Shown in pieces: positions 15,402-21,834 of a stretch of 23,804 nt of DNA (the first letter of the stretch is position 1; every line of letters starts with the position of its first letter). The notes under the pieces are model-generated. The model had not been told where the DNA came from and ran no database searches. It worked only from the letters and a program-made list of their open reading frames with translations. Position numbers and translations under genes: made by a program. The stretch is from a virus. The stretch spans positions 1 through 23,804 of IMG/VR virus record IMGVR_UViG_3300025781_000075; one strand, written 5' to 3'.

Positions 15402-17716
15402 AATTTACATGCCTCGCAGTCCTCTTGATCGTCCCAGTCAATGTCTTCTAGTACTGGTGCTTCTTCGGCTTCTGCTTTGGCTCCTTGTTTGTTGATCAGT
15501 GAATAATAAAAAGTCTTTAATCCCCAGGCATGTGCCTGCATTAGGTTCTTGGCAATCAAGGTAGTGGGCACTTTGCGTCCGGGAAAGTGTGCAGGATTAT
15601 AAAACGTATTTGTACTTATACTTTGATCAATGTAGGCAGCTAAAACCGCTGCCGTTTTTAAATATCCGTCACAGTCCTTTTGATCCCACATCAGTTGATA
15701 CTTGTTGCGTAGTTTGTGGTACTCGGGCACCACCTGTGTCAGCGAACCGGCCTTGCTTTCTTTTACCGAAATCAACTGCATGGGCATTTCGATACCGTTG
15801 GTGCTGTTGATCACAACACTCGAACTCTCTACTGGAGCAATGGCCATTTGTGTGGCATTACGTACTCCATAAGTTTTCATGTTGGTTCTTAAGGTTTCCC
15901 AATCCAGTTCGGGAGTGAAGTCAGCAAGCTCGTTAACACCCTTGGCACGTAATTCCCACGGAAACACACCTTGTCCATAACGTGTGTGATCTGAATCCAC
16001 ACACTTGCCACGTTCCCGGGCCAACTCAACACTGGCTTCGGTCAAGTAGTAGGCCTGATGTTCCATCCAACTTTTTACTTCAGACAAACTTTCTCGATCG
16101 CCGTATTTGAAGGATCTCTTAGCATGCCAGTAGGCAAGATTGGTGATTCCAATTCCAATGGGTCTAATTTCGTCATTGGACATTCGACTCTGGATGGAAA
16201 GGAAATCTTGGTAGTCCAGGATATTGTTAAGGCTACGATGCAGGATACGGCAAGCACGGCGCATATCCTCAGGATTGCGGAAAGCACCCCAATTGATTGA
16301 CCCCAGGGTGCAGAGCGCAATACGACCGTTAGGATCATCAAGGCGCTTAAAAGGTTTAGTAGGAAGTAATATTTCACAACAAAGGTTACTCTGATAAATG
16401 GTATGATATTCAGGATCAAACGGACCTTGACCCTGCACGTTGTCTATGAACACCAAGTAGATACGTCCAGTGTCAGTGCGCTCTTTTAGTATACCGCTCT
16501 TGAACACTTCTTCGGCAGTCATGACCTTTTTGCGTAGGTCCGTGCGCTTTTCGTAGGCCACATACAGTTCTTCAAAACGTGCAGTGTCTTGATAAAACGC
16601 TTCGTACAGGTCTGGTACTTGGTTGGGATCAAAGAATGTTATGTTTTCTTTTTGTTTGAATCGTCTCCAGAAGAAGGCTGAGAGTACGACTCCGTAGTCC
16701 ATAAATCTAACTCGCGTTTCTTCAGTTCCTTGGTTATTTTTAAGAACAATAAGATCATCAAACTGATGATGCCAAATAGGGTAAAAAACAGTAGCACTTG
16801 CATTACGAATACCTCCTTGCGAACATGAACGTAAATCACCAAACCACTTTTTCAAGAACGGAATCATGCCGGTGTGCATGATCTCACCACCACGGATCGG
16901 ACTACCAAGTGGGCGTAGTCTTCCAATTTCTAAGCCAATACCGGCACGTTTGCTGGCATACTTGGCCATCATTTCGCCTGAAGCAAAAATACTGTCTAGG
17001 TCGTCGTCACTGCGGATAAGAACACAACTACTAAACTGTTTAGTAGGTGTACCAAGACCGGCAAGAACAGGAGTAGCCAAAGTAAACAAACCATCACTGG
17101 CCGCATTGTAGTACTCTTTGATGAATCGCATTCTCGCAGTATTCGGTTCTTCTCTGTGAAATACTGTTGCGGCTGCAACCATATACCGGATTTGTGGTGT
17201 TTCGTAAATTTCCTTTGTGGCTCGATTACGTACTAGATACTTTTCAATAAGTTGCTCGATGGCGGCATAACTGTAGGCTTCGTCCTTGACATGATCCAAC
17301 ATGTCGTTCATGCGATTCCAGTCATCCTCGGTATACCACTCCAACAGTTCAGGAGTGTACAAGCCCACTTCAACATTGCGTTTCACAACTGTATAGAGGT
17401 GAGGAACTTCGTATGAACCGTATACGTCCTTACGCAACATACTTAGACGTTGCTTGCCGGCCACATATTGGTAATTGGTGTGTCCCACATCGGGATTGTG
17501 TTCGACGTCGATTAGATCTACGATTGCTCGTAGTGTTATTTCGTCAATTTCTCTTGTAGTAATGCCATCATAAAAGTGCGGTTGACTTTTAATCTCGATC
17601 ATGCTCTGACTTACATCTGCTATCCCACTACATATTTTTGCTATCTGCGCTTGCCATTTTTCTACTGCGAGTGGTTCTTTACGTCCACTTCTTTTTGTGA
17701 CTTGAATTGTTGACAT
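15398..17716 (-). CDS. nrdA: Ribonucleotide reductase class I, large (alpha) subunit (772 aa)
   Basis: Catalytic subunit that reduces NDPs to dNDPs. Residues 1-100 form an N-terminal ATP-cone (ITKR-type start VTKRSGRKEPL, then TNYQYVAGKQRL), the allosteric activity site. Catalytic residues are in place: Cys231 in FSSCVLI, Asn444, Cys446 and Glu448 in SNLCCEILLPT, Cys469 in ALCTLGSINW, and the radical-path tyrosines 737-738 in KTFYYS. The mobile C-terminal redox pair is Cys767/Cys770 in CEACKL, the likely partner of the glutaredoxin downstream. Length matches E. coli NrdA (761). The start has a GAGGA Shine-Dalgarno and lies 7 nt after a small unknown gene. The stop overlaps the aminotransferase start. 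Confidence 0.96.
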   Translation of the reverse strand: MSTIQVTKRSGRKEPLAVEKWQAQIAKICSGIADVSQSMIEIKSQPHFYDGITTREIDEITLRAIVDLIDVEHNPDVGHTNYQYVAGKQRLSMLRKDVYGSYEVPHLYTVVKRNVEVGLYTPELLEWYTEDDWNRMNDMLDHVKDEAYSYAAIEQLIEKYLVRNRATKEIYETPQIRYMVAAATVFHREEPNTARMRFIKEYYNAASDGLFTLATPVLAGLGTPTKQFSSCVLIRSDDDLDSIFASGEMMAKYASKRAGIGLEIGRLRPLGSPIRGGEIMHTGMIPFLKKWFGDLRSCSQGGIRNASATVFYPIWHHQFDDLIVLKNNQGTEETRVRFMDYGVVLSAFFWRRFKQKENITFFDPNQVPDLYEAFYQDTARFEELYVAYEKRTDLRKKVMTAEEVFKSGILKERTDTGRIYLVFIDNVQGQGPFDPEYHTIYQSNLCCEILLPTKPFKRLDDPNGRIALCTLGSINWGAFRNPEDMRRACRILHRSLNNILDYQDFLSIQSRMSNDEIRPIGIGITNLAYWHAKRSFKYGDRESLSEVKSWMEHQAYYLTEASVELARERGKCVDSDHTRYGQGVFPWELRAKGVNELADFTPELDWETLRTNMKTYGVRNATQMAIAPVESSSVVINSTNGIEMPMQLISVKESKAGSLTQVVPEYHKLRNKYQLMWDQKDCDGYLKTAAVLAAYIDQSISTNTFYNPAHFPGRKVPTTLIAKNLMQAHAWGLKTFYYSLINKQGAKAEAEEAPVLEDIDWDDQEDCEACKL

Positions 17717-17723
17717 TGATTCC

Positions 17724-18173
17724 TCAGTAATTTTGTAATTGTAATTCGTGTGCTGTATATATCTGTTCTAACCGTAGTGCTTTATCGAATTGTTCAATAT
17801 TTACAATCTCCGCGTCAATCAAATTAGCAATATATTTTCCATTGTTGAACCAAGATAAATTATACTCGTATCCGGTCTCGGGATCTTTATATACTCGTAT
17901 TTCGATATCTAGGTTGTTTCTATGCTCAGTTAATAACATAGTATACATGATTCCCAAGGCTTTTGCAAGATCACAGTAGATGTTTTCGTCCACCAACTGC
18001 CAAGGGTCTGGCCATGACATGCGATCTTTGGCGTCTAAATGATAGGGAATGAATGGAGCACGGCTCCACAACTCCACAGTTTGTTGCAAGGCCTGATCTA
18101 ATGGCAAGCGGCCAATAGAATATCGAAACTCACGCCAGGCCCTCAGTCGGTCCTCGGTTTTAAGTTGAAACAT
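17724..18173 (-). CDS. Conserved-type phage protein, unknown function (149 aa)
   Basis: A compact alpha/beta-looking protein beginning LRAWREFRYSIGRLPLDQAL, with a tryptophan/proline segment (SWPDPWQLVDENIYCDLAKALGIMYTMLLTEH) and a C-terminal charged part. No catalytic motif, signal peptide or membrane segment is seen. From memory, 'WREFR' plus 'PW.L...N.YC..AKALG..YT' proteins occur in T4-type marine phages. It is between the short fibre gene (3-nt gap) and nrdA (7-nt gap), so it is probably co-transcribed with nrdA. Any role in nucleotide metabolism is unproven. Confidence 0.75.
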   Translation of the reverse strand: MFQLKTEDRLRAWREFRYSIGRLPLDQALQQTVELWSRAPFIPYHLDAKDRMSWPDPWQLVDENIYCDLAKALGIMYTMLLTEHRNNLDIEIRVYKDPETGYEYNLSWFNNGKYIANLIDAEIVNIEQFDKALRLEQIYTAHELQLQNY

Positions 18174-18176
18174 TTA

Positions 18177-18746
18177 TTATGATTGTGTTGCTACTCGGTA
18201 AAATAGTGTGGTTGGCGATGTGGTCACATAATGGAAATCCATGTTGGTAGTCGGACTGCCATTTTGTATGTTGGCCAATACAGAAAAAGTTATATCAGTG
18301 GTGTTGGTTTCATTGTACTCTTCGTCGTACACAATTGACGACAACAGGTAACTGTAACTGACACGGATGGTACCAGTGCGTTGTTTCAAGCCTTGGGTAA
18401 GAGTGTACGAGATTACAGAATTACTAGCCGGAACACTGGTAATAGTTCCCGAACTGGTGGCCGGTAGTACAGTATTATAGTCAATTGCGGCAGTGACCTG
18501 TAGAGCCGACAACTGTTGTTGTAGTGATGTTACTGCACCAGCATAGCCCTGTGTGAAATTAAGTATACTGTTTTGTGTCAGTATTTCGGTCACACCCTCA
18601 ACTGGTGCACCTTCAGACAATAATCCATTGCCGATGTAGAGTTGGCGAGTATCTGTACTCCAACCAAATTCACCACCAGCCAATTGTGGACGATCTTGAT
18701 TAAGTCCTCTTCGAACCTGTATCTGACTTATTTGTGTGATTGCCAT
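18177..18746 (-). CDS. Short tail fibre/structural protein (189 aa)
   Basis: The N-terminus ISQIQVRRGLNQDRP, then GGEFGWSTDTRQLYIGNG, is a clear example of the small module (Mtd_N/hyaluronidase-type N-terminal domain) that begins many phage fibre and receptor-binding proteins. After residue 60 there is a short helical linker (GYAGAVTSLQQQLSALQV) and then a beta-rich 110-residue domain without close analogy. It is separated from the main fibre cassette by about 10 kb. It starts behind a late-type ACTAAATA motif that overlaps the exonuclease stop codon. A short fibre, collar or baseplate attachment role is likely by domain. Confidence 0.8.
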   Translation of the reverse strand: MAITQISQIQVRRGLNQDRPQLAGGEFGWSTDTRQLYIGNGLLSEGAPVEGVTEILTQNSILNFTQGYAGAVTSLQQQLSALQVTAAIDYNTVLPATSSGTITSVPASNSVISYTLTQGLKQRTGTIRVSYSYLLSSIVYDEEYNETNTTDITFSVLANIQNGSPTTNMDFHYVTTSPTTLFYRVATQS

Positions 18747-18769
18747 CGCTAAACCTCATTGTAATAATG

Positions 18770-18777
18770 TATTTAGT
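18770..18777 (-). promoter_or_regulatory. Late promoter-like motif before the short fibre gene
   Basis: The minus strand reads ACTAAATA, 23 nt before the ATG at 18746; its TAA is the exonuclease stop codon. It would start a unit running through the unknown gene into nrdA, although nrd genes are normally early. Confidence 0.42.
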
Positions 18778-19486
18778 TTGACAAATAGTATAGCTCCACA
18801 CGTTTCATCCACTCGTTGTGCCAGTAAGCAAACTCGTCGCCTTCAACAACAAATTCCAGGTATTCTGGCGTCGAAAACGTGCCATCTAGTAGTTGTTTTG
18901 GTTGTACACACATCAAAATTACACCGGTATTGATCTCAGTGCCGTGTGTGTCATTGTGTGCAGCTGCGTAAGCTGCCAGTTGAATAAAGTAGTCGCCAAT
19001 GTGCTCGCGCTTTTTGACTTTGTTGCTTTGCTTGAAATCCAGGATAGCAGGAGCACCCTTCCATACACCCACACAGTCTGTGGTACCAGCATATAACCCA
19101 CTATAATAAACTGGAACTTCGCTACCCCAGTATTCAGTAACATTGGGTTGCAGTCCTTCCAGTATCACTTGCGAAGCCATGAACCACGACGGATGTGCAT
19201 AGGGGTTTGTGGGCAAGGGTTTCATGTCATCACTGAGAATATAACTCTCAAGATAACTGTGCATACGGGTACCACGATTAGCAGCTTCAGTTGTGATCTG
19301 TTGTGCACGTTCGTGTCCAATGGCATCACGCCACTTTTGTAATGCTTCGCGTTTTTCAGCAGGAGCAGTACGATCTAGTATGGTTGTTACGCTAGGCACC
19401 CGGCTGCCATCAGGTAAACAGTAGTGTCGTTTGCCATCAACAGTGGTTCTGCTGATGGCAGTGTAATTGTATGGTGATTTTATCAT
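18773..19486 (-). CDS. PD-(D/E)XK exonuclease, RecB/MGME1-like (237 aa)
   Basis: A nuclease of the PD-(D/E)XK superfamily. The order of motifs is typical: SVTTILDRT (32-40), helix NRGTRMHSYLE with His76, Asp137 in GTTDCVGVW, Asp150 and Lys152 in AILDFKQS, and the downstream QLAAYAAA helix with Gln169. This resembles the mitochondrial MGME1-like and phage 'exonuclease' groups, which trim single-stranded ends in recombination and replication. Only three scattered cysteines are seen, so it lacks the four-cysteine Fe-S cluster of Cas4/AddB-type relatives. That weakens any direct link to the neighbouring iscA. The start overlaps the iscA stop by 4 nt. Confidence 0.87.
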   Translation of the reverse strand: MIKSPYNYTAISRTTVDGKRHYCLPDGSRVPSVTTILDRTAPAEKREALQKWRDAIGHERAQQITTEAANRGTRMHSYLESYILSDDMKPLPTNPYAHPSWFMASQVILEGLQPNVTEYWGSEVPVYYSGLYAGTTDCVGVWKGAPAILDFKQSNKVKKREHIGDYFIQLAAYAAAHNDTHGTEINTGVILMCVQPKQLLDGTFSTPEYLEFVVEGDEFAYWHNEWMKRVELYYLSN

Positions 19487-19809
19487 CGAACTCTAAAACT
19501 TTCTCCGCAACCGCAACGGTCACGTTCATTGGGATTTGTGAATTGAAAACCTTCGTTGAGGCCTTCGCGTACATAGTCTACTGTCATGCCCTTCAAATAG
19601 ACATCGCTCTTTTTGTCTACAAATATGGCAAAGTCTGGTTGTGCATAGTTGATGGTGTCGCCACTGTCTATGTAGGCATCTACATATTCTAACACATAAG
19701 CCAGTCCCGAGCAACCGGTCGTCCTAACACCGATTCGGATTCCAATGCCACCGCGCTTGGCCAAAAGTCGTACAATTTTGTTTCTGGCAGCTTCAGTGAC
19801 TGTGATCAT
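19483..19809 (-). CDS. iscA: Iron-sulphur cluster assembly protein IscA (108 aa)
   Basis: An A-type Fe-S carrier/iron donor of the HesB family. The three conserved cysteines are present: Cys33 in TTGCSGLAYVLEYVD, and Cys99 and Cys101 in RCGCGESF. The phrase VREGLNEGFQFTNPN is almost that of E. coli IscA (VKEGLNEGFKFTNPN), and the length equals that of E. coli (107). The similarity to IscA is stronger than to ErpA or SufA. Its ATG overlaps the stop of the glycosyltransferase-like gene by 4 nt and its own stop overlaps the exonuclease start. It belongs to an operon with iscU and probably supports cluster transfer during infection. A bacterial origin is likely. Confidence 0.93.
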   Translation of the reverse strand: MITVTEAARNKIVRLLAKRGGIGIRIGVRTTGCSGLAYVLEYVDAYIDSGDTINYAQPDFAIFVDKKSDVYLKGMTVDYVREGLNEGFQFTNPNERDRCGCGESFRVR

Positions 19810-20501
19810 GCTCGATATAGTTCGGGTGGGAAAAGATCGTGATAGTGATTCACATGGCTATGATAGAATCCATAGGCTCTAGCCTGATTGGCCCCGTACC
19901 AGTTTTCTATATCGCATCGGTAGTGATGCAGGTGTGGCACTTGACGTTGATACTGCACTTGACTAGGCAACTGCAACACTGTGATACGTTTCAAGAAATC
20001 ACTAGTGACCCAGTGTTGATTGCCACCAAAGTGCGGTGCGGCACCTGGTGTAAAATCCGGATTGTAATTGCATCCAGTTGCATCATATCCCTCACTGAGT
20101 TTTCGCACACAGTCCTGATAGCGTTCTATGGTCCAGTAGTCCATGAGCCAGCGCCAATCGCGTGTGGGCAATTCTTTTTCGGTACCTATATAAGTAATAC
20201 CTTTTTGGTGCATGTAGAGTGCATAAAAGTCTTCGCCACTGTTCAAGGCCATCTGTTGCATCAAGACCGCAGTTGAATGTTCCATCTCGGCTGGACTATC
20301 TGGACTGTCTAAGAAATGTAAATTGGGTTCATCGCGCCAGTATTCTTTTAGATGAACAAAACTGTCGGAACGATAGTGCAGGTTCACATACACATCGGCC
20401 ACCGACATCAAGCCGGATGTTTTTAATTTGGTCAATTGTTCCTGTGTTATTGTTTCCCATTTGGGCAAATCAATAACATGATAAAATACTTTGAGTTTCA
20501 T
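19806..20501 (-). CDS. Glycosyltransferase-like protein (231 aa)
   Basis: I recognise this only as a family of bacterial and viral proteins often found in surface-sugar gene clusters. Seen here: an N-terminal FYHVIDLPKW strand with an EQL..LK.SGL helix, the motif LYMHQKG (95-101), DWRWLMDYW (115-123) and HFGGNQHW (157-164), which corresponds to the 'H.SGN.WW' pattern, and DIENWYGA near the end. These motifs suggest a nucleotide-sugar transferase fold, but the donor and acceptor are unknown. It lies between iscU (2-nt gap) and iscA (4-nt overlap), an unexpected neighbour for Fe-S genes. It might modify phage or host glycans. It could instead be non-enzymatic. Confidence 0.6.
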   Translation of the reverse strand: MKLKVFYHVIDLPKWETITQEQLTKLKTSGLMSVADVYVNLHYRSDSFVHLKEYWRDEPNLHFLDSPDSPAEMEHSTAVLMQQMALNSGEDFYALYMHQKGITYIGTEKELPTRDWRWLMDYWTIERYQDCVRKLSEGYDATGCNYNPDFTPGAAPHFGGNQHWVTSDFLKRITVLQLPSQVQYQRQVPHLHHYRCDIENWYGANQARAYGFYHSHVNHYHDLFPPELYRA

Positions 20502-20503
20502 GA

Positions 20504-20887
20504 TTAGTTGATATTGTGTTTTGCTTTGTAGTCGGCTACTGCTGCCCGGATGGCATCTTCGGCCAGGATCGAACAGTGAATCTTGACTGGAGGGAGAGCA
20601 AGCTCTTCCGCAATCTCGCTATTTGTAATCGTTGCCGCGGCGTCAAGTGTTTTACCTTTAACCCACTCGGTAATGAGACTGCTTGACGCAATTGCGGAGC
20701 CGCAACCATAAGTCTTGAATCTTGCATCGGTGATGATTCCATTTTCGACCTTGATCTGTAGTTTCATGACATCACCACAAGCAGGTGCCCCCACCATGCC
20801 GGTGCCCACGCCTGCTTCGTCACGAGCAAACGAACCCACATTGCGTGGGTTCTCGTAGTGGTCAATAACTTTGTCGGAATAGGCCAT
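20504..20887 (-). CDS. iscU: Iron-sulphur cluster scaffold IscU (127 aa)
   Basis: The scaffold on which [2Fe-2S] clusters are built. All cluster ligands are intact: Cys37 with Asp39 in GAPACGDVMKLQIKV, Cys62 in TYGCGSAIASSS and Cys105 in KIHCSILAEDA. The LPPVK chaperone-recognition motif (just before KIHCS) is present, so host HscA/HscB could act on it. The protein is close to proteobacterial IscU along its whole length (E. coli 128 aa). The ATG at 20887 is chosen because MAYSDKVIDHYENPRNVGSF is the family N-terminus; the TTG at 20917 would add 10 unlike residues. No clear Shine-Dalgarno precedes the ATG. iscS, hscA, hscB and fdx are not seen nearby, so host partners are needed. Confidence 0.95.
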   Translation of the reverse strand: MAYSDKVIDHYENPRNVGSFARDEAGVGTGMVGAPACGDVMKLQIKVENGIITDARFKTYGCGSAIASSSLITEWVKGKTLDAAATITNSEIAEELALPPVKIHCSILAEDAIRAAVADYKAKHNIN

Positions 20888-20913
20888 TAGCGTATGTCTG
20901 TGGTGTGTTTGTG

Positions 20914-21018
20914 TCAAATACTCTTTTTAAGTATCTTGTACCAAATTTTCTTTTCGCGTTTGACATCGTGTCTAAAGATGGCAACGTACAATTTTCGGCG
21001 TAGTTTACGTAGTTTCAT
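20914..21018 (-). CDS. Very small basic protein (34 aa)
   Basis: A 34-codon frame from ATG 21016-21018 to TGA 20914-20916 fills the gap between the secreted-protein gene and iscU. The product starts MKLRKLRRKLYVAIFRHD and ends in KKIWYKILKKSI, strongly basic with regular hydrophobics, like an amphipathic helix. The fit in the gap (1 nt after the upstream stop) and its codon-like composition support translation. Function unknown; nucleic-acid or membrane binding is possible from composition. Confidence 0.55.
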   Translation of the reverse strand: MKLRKLRRKLYVAIFRHDVKREKKIWYKILKKSI

Positions 21019-21019
21019 A

Positions 21020-21337
21020 TCAGTTTGGCACCAATACTAATTGATACTGTCCGGTTTGTGGATTAACCATTTGTTGATAATGATAGCCCACTGGAGGAGG
21101 TGCATAACCAGGTTGTTGCACCACCATTGGGGGTTGTGTGTAAACAACTGCAGGCGGTTGCTCAACAACCACTGTGCGGGGTTGTGCCAGCTCGTATCCG
21201 AGCACTCCGCCAATAAGTGCAGGTGCTACCCAGCCACCGTTGTATCCATGATGGTAGTAGCCACCACGATAGCAACAGGCATCAGCCGATGCAATTGATG
21301 CCGATAACAATGCCGATATTAAAATGAGTCGTTTCAT
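21020..21337 (-). CDS. Small exported protein, Tyr/Gly/Pro-rich (105 aa)
   Basis: Residues 1-18 are a clear Sec signal peptide (MKRLILISALLSASIASA, then DA). The mature part begins CCYRGGYYHHGYNGG, with two cysteines and two histidines that could bind metal. It continues with a short hydrophobic glycine stretch (APALIGGVLGYELA) and a proline/valine/glutamine-rich tail. Similar short exported proteins are common in proteobacteria and may have been acquired from a host. The start has a GGAG Shine-Dalgarno. A late-type AATAAATA and a 10-bp inverted repeat lie directly upstream. Periplasmic or envelope location is predicted. The role is unknown. Confidence 0.75.
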   Translation of the reverse strand: MKRLILISALLSASIASADACCYRGGYYHHGYNGGWVAPALIGGVLGYELAQPRTVVVEQPPAVVYTQPPMVVQQPGYAPPPVGYHYQQMVNPQTGQYQLVLVPN

Positions 21338-21364
21338 AGTATACTCCTTTGTGTAGTATACTAT
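21336..21364. repeat. 10-bp inverted repeat around the ribosome binding site
   Basis: ATAGTATACT (21336-21345) and AGTATACTAT (21355-21364) are perfect reverse complements with a 9-nt loop. The inner 8 bases of each arm are themselves palindromic. The arms cover the last bases of the ATG and flank the Shine-Dalgarno region, so a full-length transcript would fold over its own start. Confidence 0.65.
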
Positions 21365-21371
21365 ATTTATT
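21364..21371 (-). promoter_or_regulatory. T4-type late promoter motif before the exported protein gene
   Basis: The minus strand reads AATAAATA, 26 nt before the ATG at 21337, and abuts the outer arm of the 21336-21364 inverted repeat. It would also serve the downstream iscU operon. Confidence 0.5.
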
Positions 21372-21392
21372 TGAAATTATCGATGATTTTGG

Positions 21393-21833
21393 TTATTTGC
21401 CAATGGCACGTTTTGCCATTCCGGATACCACGTTGGCGCTCTTGTCTGCGCTGGCATCTCCACCTTCTCCACCCGAAACATCAACGGTGTTCTCAAATGG
21501 TGTTAGATACAGGTATTTGTCACCGGTGTGTTGATCGTCTTTGGGAGGACCTTTCACCAGGTTCTTGACTGTGTCGTTGCTTTTGATTGCAGCATCCAGT
21601 GCCGCATAGTTGAAACTTTCAAAACCGGGAATCTGTCTAACACGATCTATCACAGTGTCAACTGCCACACGTGGAGTAACTGCACTGGTTTCAGCGGCTT
21701 CGCTACGAAGTAGTTCTAGTACTTCGATTAAAGCACTGTCGCCACGTGTTTCAGCTTCGTCTTCGATTGCGCTTGATTCTTGATCATGTTCAAGATCATC
21801 AAACGCTTCGGCAATGATTTCACGTATACGCAT
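21393..21833 (-). CDS. Probable structural/scaffold-type protein (146 aa)
   Basis: Starts MRIREIIAEAFDDLEHDQES, then a long acidic helical part, a middle VDTVIDRVRQIPGFESFNYAALDAAIKSND and a C-terminal TPFENTVDVSGGEGGDASADKSANVVSGMAKRAIGK that is glycine-rich. 'MR.REII.EA' starts are frequent in small virion and scaffold proteins of T4-type marine phages, as I recall them. The ATG at 21833 is preferred to the one at 21848 because it gives that start and avoids overlap with the upstream gene stop (21835). No catalytic motif. Function by context only. Confidence 0.68.
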   Translation of the reverse strand: MRIREIIAEAFDDLEHDQESSAIEDEAETRGDSALIEVLELLRSEAAETSAVTPRVAVDTVIDRVRQIPGFESFNYAALDAAIKSNDTVKNLVKGPPKDDQHTGDKYLYLTPFENTVDVSGGEGGDASADKSANVVSGMAKRAIGK

Positions 21834-21834
21834 A

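Noticed and set aside
16639-16842. Minus-strand frames inside nrdA (16075-16419, 16639-16842, 16996-17178)
   Set aside because: They are out of frame with a clearly intact nrdA and show no Shine-Dalgarno or recognisable protein features.
18177-18746. Diversity-generating retroelement, suggested by the Mtd_N-like fibre domain
   Set aside because: No reverse transcriptase and no adenine-mutated template/variable repeat pair is visible in the window; the domain is common in fibres without such systems.
18773-19809. The exonuclease as the client of phage IscA
   Set aside because: The adjacency is suggestive, but the exonuclease has only three scattered cysteines and no Cas4/AddB-type four-cysteine cluster.
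20889-20917. TTGACA at 20912-20917 as a promoter for iscU
   Set aside because: At 17-nt spacing the -10 would be TACGCT, a poor match, and it lies so close to the ATG that it would give no leader. The TTG is also unlikely to be the start codon.
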